From an uncultured Solirubrobacterales bacterium (GTDB lineage: Bacteria; Actinomycetota; Thermoleophilia; Solirubrobacterales; Solirubrobacteraceae), in contig CAJBIG010000110.1 in the NCBI GenBank assembly GCA_903953065.1, positions 1 to 8,482 on the forward strand: 8,482 nucleotides of DNA. Direction: 5' to 3'. Below, in pieces: positions 6,257 to 8,482 of the stretch (the stretch's first letter is position 1; the number at the start of each line of letters is the position of its first letter). The translations under genes and the position numbers were made by a program. Under the pieces are notes generated by a model, which was not told the origin of the DNA, searched no databases, and saw nothing but the letters and a program-made list of their open reading frames with translations.

Positions 6257-7834
6257 TTAGTTCTTGTCCTTGCGGCGACCTTGCTGATGCCCGAACTCGA
6301 GCGAATCCACGAGCGCTTGCCATGAGGCCGCGATGACGTTTTCGCCGACGCCGATTGTGCCCCAAACATCCTCGCCGTCAGAGGCGTCGATCAACACCCG
6401 CGTGATCGCATCGGTGCCGTGGCCCTCGTCGAGAATGCGAACTTTGTAGTTGATTAAGTCGACCTTGCCAACTTCCGGGTAGACCTCCGTCACAGCGCTG
6501 CGTAGAGCGCTGTCGAGGGCGTTCACCGGCCCGTTGCCAGTCGCAGTGCGCTCGTAACGCTGCTCGCCGATCCAGATCGCAATTGTCGCCTCGCTGAGCA
6601 CCTCGCCGTCTGCCTGCTGTTCGACTGTGACGCGCCAGCTCTCGAGCCGGAACAGCGGTTCGTACTGGCCCGACTCGCGGCGCATCAACAGCTCAAACGA
6701 GCCGTCCGCAGCCTCAAACTGGTAACCGAGGTGTTCGAGCTCTTTGACGCGCTCGACGATCCGTGCGCTCGTCTCGTCATCGAGCCCCAAGCCGGCGCTG
6801 TTGCCCTTGTCGGCAATTGTCGCTCGCCCGGCTAGCTCGGAAACAATTACGTCACTACGGTTGCCGACGGCGCTTGGTTCGACGTGCTCGAAAGTATTTG
6901 AGTCGGCGCTAACACCGGCAGCATGCATTCCAGCCTTGTGTGCGAAAGCGTTCTTACCCACGTATGGCTGCGCTGCGTTGGGCGCGCGATTGAGAAGTTC
7001 ATCGACGAAATGCGCCGTCTCGGTCAGCTTGGCGAGGCGGCCTTCGGGGAGGACGTCGATAGCCATCTTCATCTGCAGGTCGGCGATGATTGTGACGAGG
7101 TTTGCGTTGCCGGTCCGCTCGCCAATCCCGTTGATCGTGCCCTGCACCTGGCTCGCACCGGCCTCGATTGCTACGAGCGAGTTTGCGACCGCGCAGCCGG
7201 CATCATCGTGGGTGTGAATGCCGACCAGTGCGCCTGGAACGGCGTCTCGGACCGCGAGTACCGCGTCCGTGACTTGGCTCGGCAGTGAGCCACCGTTGGT
7301 GTCACAGAGGACGACGCGCTCGCTTCCGGCATCGGTCGCAGCGCGCAGGGTTTCGATCGCGTAACGAGGGTCGCCGCGCCAGCCGTCAAAGAAGTGCTCA
7401 GCGTCAAAGAGAACGCGCTTCCCTTCGCCGACCAGAAAAGCGATCGATTCGGAGATCATCGCGAGGTTTTCCTCGGGTGAGACGCGAACGACCTTTTCGA
7501 CATGGAGCATCGAAGACTTGCCAACCAGCGTGACGATCGGTGCGATCGACGACGCGAGGACGTTCAGACCTTCGTCGTTCTCCGCGGTTCTGTCGCGGCG
7601 CCGCGTCATTCCGAAGGCGACAATCTCGGCGTGGCTGAGCGGGGCTCCCGCCAATAGTTCAAAGAGCTCGGCCTCTTTGGGGTTCGAGGAAGGGAAACCG
7701 GCTTCGATCATGTCGACGCCGAGCGCATCGAGGCGCTCCACGACGCGCAGCTTCTCTTGCGCCGTCAGGCTCATCCCGCCGCCACCCATTCCGTCTCGAA
7801 GGGTCGCGTCGTAGAGCTGGATCGTGGAATTCAT
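6257..7834 (-). CDS. cimA: Citramalate synthase (2-isopropylmalate synthase family)
   Basis: Expected to condense pyruvate with acetyl-CoA to (R)-citramalate, the entry to the threonine-independent isoleucine route. The 525 aa length, the EHFFDGWRGDPRYAIETLRAA block (146-166) and CDTNGGSLP (177-185) are typical of CimA rather than LeuA. The TIM barrel shows TLRDG (11-15; R13, D14), the metal-ligand motif HTHDDAG (H207, H209) and QGTINGIGERTGNANL (231-246). GKNAFAHKAGMH (293-304) lies in the linker, and a LeuA-type C-terminal regulatory domain spans about 395-515. It is odd that the signature LR[DE]GxQx(10)K is kept except that its Gln is Gly17, within a run G17-G20. The start ATG overlaps the ilvE stop by one base (TAATG), indicating coupling. 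A related activity is possible, but the family assignment is firm. Confidence 0.93.
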   Translation of the reverse strand: MNSTIQLYDATLRDGMGGGGMSLTAQEKLRVVERLDALGVDMIEAGFPSSNPKEAELFELLAGAPLSHAEIVAFGMTRRRDRTAENDEGLNVLASSIAPIVTLVGKSSMLHVEKVVRVSPEENLAMISESIAFLVGEGKRVLFDAEHFFDGWRGDPRYAIETLRAATDAGSERVVLCDTNGGSLPSQVTDAVLAVRDAVPGALVGIHTHDDAGCAVANSLVAIEAGASQVQGTINGIGERTGNANLVTIIADLQMKMAIDVLPEGRLAKLTETAHFVDELLNRAPNAAQPYVGKNAFAHKAGMHAAGVSADSNTFEHVEPSAVGNRSDVIVSELAGRATIADKGNSAGLGLDDETSARIVERVKELEHLGYQFEAADGSFELLMRRESGQYEPLFRLESWRVTVEQQADGEVLSEATIAIWIGEQRYERTATGNGPVNALDSALRSAVTEVYPEVGKVDLINYKVRILDEGHGTDAITRVLIDASDGEDVWGTIGVGENVIAASWQALVDSLEFGHQQGRRKDKN

Positions 7835-8482
7835 TAGCTCGGCAACGAGCTGTCCGGGACAGGGTCGAGCCAGTCGCGGTAACGCTCGTCGCGGCCGTAG
7901 AGCGCGTCTTCGTAGACGGCGAGCAACGCTTTTGTTATCTCCCCCGGCTTTCCGGTGCCAACGGGGCGGTCGTCGAGCTCACGCACGGGGACCATTTCGG
8001 CTGCCGTGCCAGTGAGGAAGATCTCGTCGGCGAGCGGTAGCTCATCTGCGGCGATCTCCCGGACGACGACCTCGTGCCCCATATCTGCGGCGATCTTGAT
8101 GATCGAAGCGCGGCTGATTCCCTCGAGGATCGAAGAGGTCATCGGCGGCGTGTAGATCACTCCGTCGCGGATCACGAAAATGTTCTCGCCCGTTCCCTCG
8201 CAGACGTTTCCGACGTGGTCGAGCAACAGCGCTTCATCGTAGCCAGCGTTATGCGCCTCGACCTTGGCGAGGATGCTGTTGAGGTACTGGCCGCCAGCCT
8301 TGGCGTATGGGATCAAAGTCTCGGGGCTGATCCTGCGCCAGCTCGAAATCTTCGCGCGAATACCGTTGGTCTTGCCCTCCTCGCCGAGATAGAGGCCCCA
8401 CTCCCAGACGGCGATTGTGAGGTCGACGTCAATCGTCAGCGGAAAGAGGCCCATCGACCCGTAACCGCGGTATGCGATCGGG
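7834..8482 (-). CDS. ilvE: Branched-chain amino acid aminotransferase (partial, 5' end outside window)
   Basis: A fold-type IV PLP aminotransferase that interconverts Ile, Leu and Val with their 2-keto acids, using glutamate/2-oxoglutarate. The reading frame stays open to the right edge and, before the first internal Met, reads PIAYRGYGS, the usual IlvE continuation into MGLFPLT, so that Met (8452-8454) is not the start. About 216 C-terminal residues of a roughly 300-residue protein are present. The Schiff-base lysine is in AKAGGQYLNS (codon 8299-8301). CEGTGENIFVIRDGVIYTPP and LTGTAAEMVPVREL are hallmark IlvE blocks, the latter a phosphate/substrate loop. It ends DERYRDWLDPVPDSSLPS, and its TAA shares a base with the cimA ATG. 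Being immediately upstream of cimA, it supplies the last step of the same isoleucine pathway. Confidence 0.96.
   Translation of the reverse strand, partial: PIAYRGYGSMGLFPLTIDVDLTIAVWEWGLYLGEEGKTNGIRAKISSWRRISPETLIPYAKAGGQYLNSILAKVEAHNAGYDEALLLDHVGNVCEGTGENIFVIRDGVIYTPPMTSSILEGISRASIIKIAADMGHEVVVREIAADELPLADEIFLTGTAAEMVPVRELDDRPVGTGKPGEITKALLAVYEDALYGRDERYRDWLDPVPDSSLPS

Noticed and set aside
6255..6365. Longer form of the DegT-family protein starting at 6365
   Set aside because: The extra 37 residues are Arg-rich, overlap the cimA C-terminus in another frame and precede the conserved IPLARP start block; the ATG at 6252-6254 fits the family length.

Overview
The window looks like an ordinary core-genome stretch of a moderately GC-rich actinobacterium. 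The style of the proteins (a citramalate synthase-type isoleucine route, a class A PBP with a Gly/Pro-rich tail, a TyrRS with HLGH/KMSKT motifs, and an rRNA leader with a TCTTTGAAAACTCAACAG-type boxA) fits the class Thermoleophilia (Solirubrobacterales/Gaiellales-like) best. That placement is inference from protein style, not from a search. I see no mobile element, CRISPR array, tRNA or phage gene, and nothing that amounts to a new defence or biosynthetic system.

Layout, left to right. Positions 1-228 hold what looks like the promoter and 5' leader of a ribosomal RNA operon on the minus strand; its 16S gene would lie just left of the window. Positions 229-1419 carry tyrS (tyrosyl-tRNA synthetase, minus), which reads toward the rRNA leader. 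A short divergent gap (1420-1534) separates tyrS from a class A penicillin-binding protein on the plus strand (1535-3760). This is the only plus-strand gene, and it has complete glycosyltransferase and transpeptidase motifs. It converges on argH with only 13 bases between the stop codons.

From 8482 down to 3774 runs one tightly packed minus-strand operon: ilvE (branched-chain aminotransferase, start outside the window), cimA (citramalate synthase), a DegT/DnrJ/EryC1/StrS-family PLP aminotransferase, and argH (argininosuccinate lyase). The junctions are a 1-base TAATG overlap, a 2-base gap and a 12-base gap, so co-transcription and translational coupling are likely. CimA and IlvE make the first and last steps of the pyruvate/acetyl-CoA route to isoleucine, and ArgH makes the last step of arginine synthesis. 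The DegT-type enzyme resembles nucleotide-sugar aminotransferases and is the functional outlier.

The points most worth a second look are: the loss in CimA of the normally conserved Gln of the LR[DE]GxQ signature (replaced by a Gly run), the sugar-aminotransferase-like gene inside an amino-acid operon, a two-cysteine insertion in the PBP glycosyltransferase domain, and the tyrS/rRNA junction where a candidate rRNA promoter abuts the tyrS stop codon.
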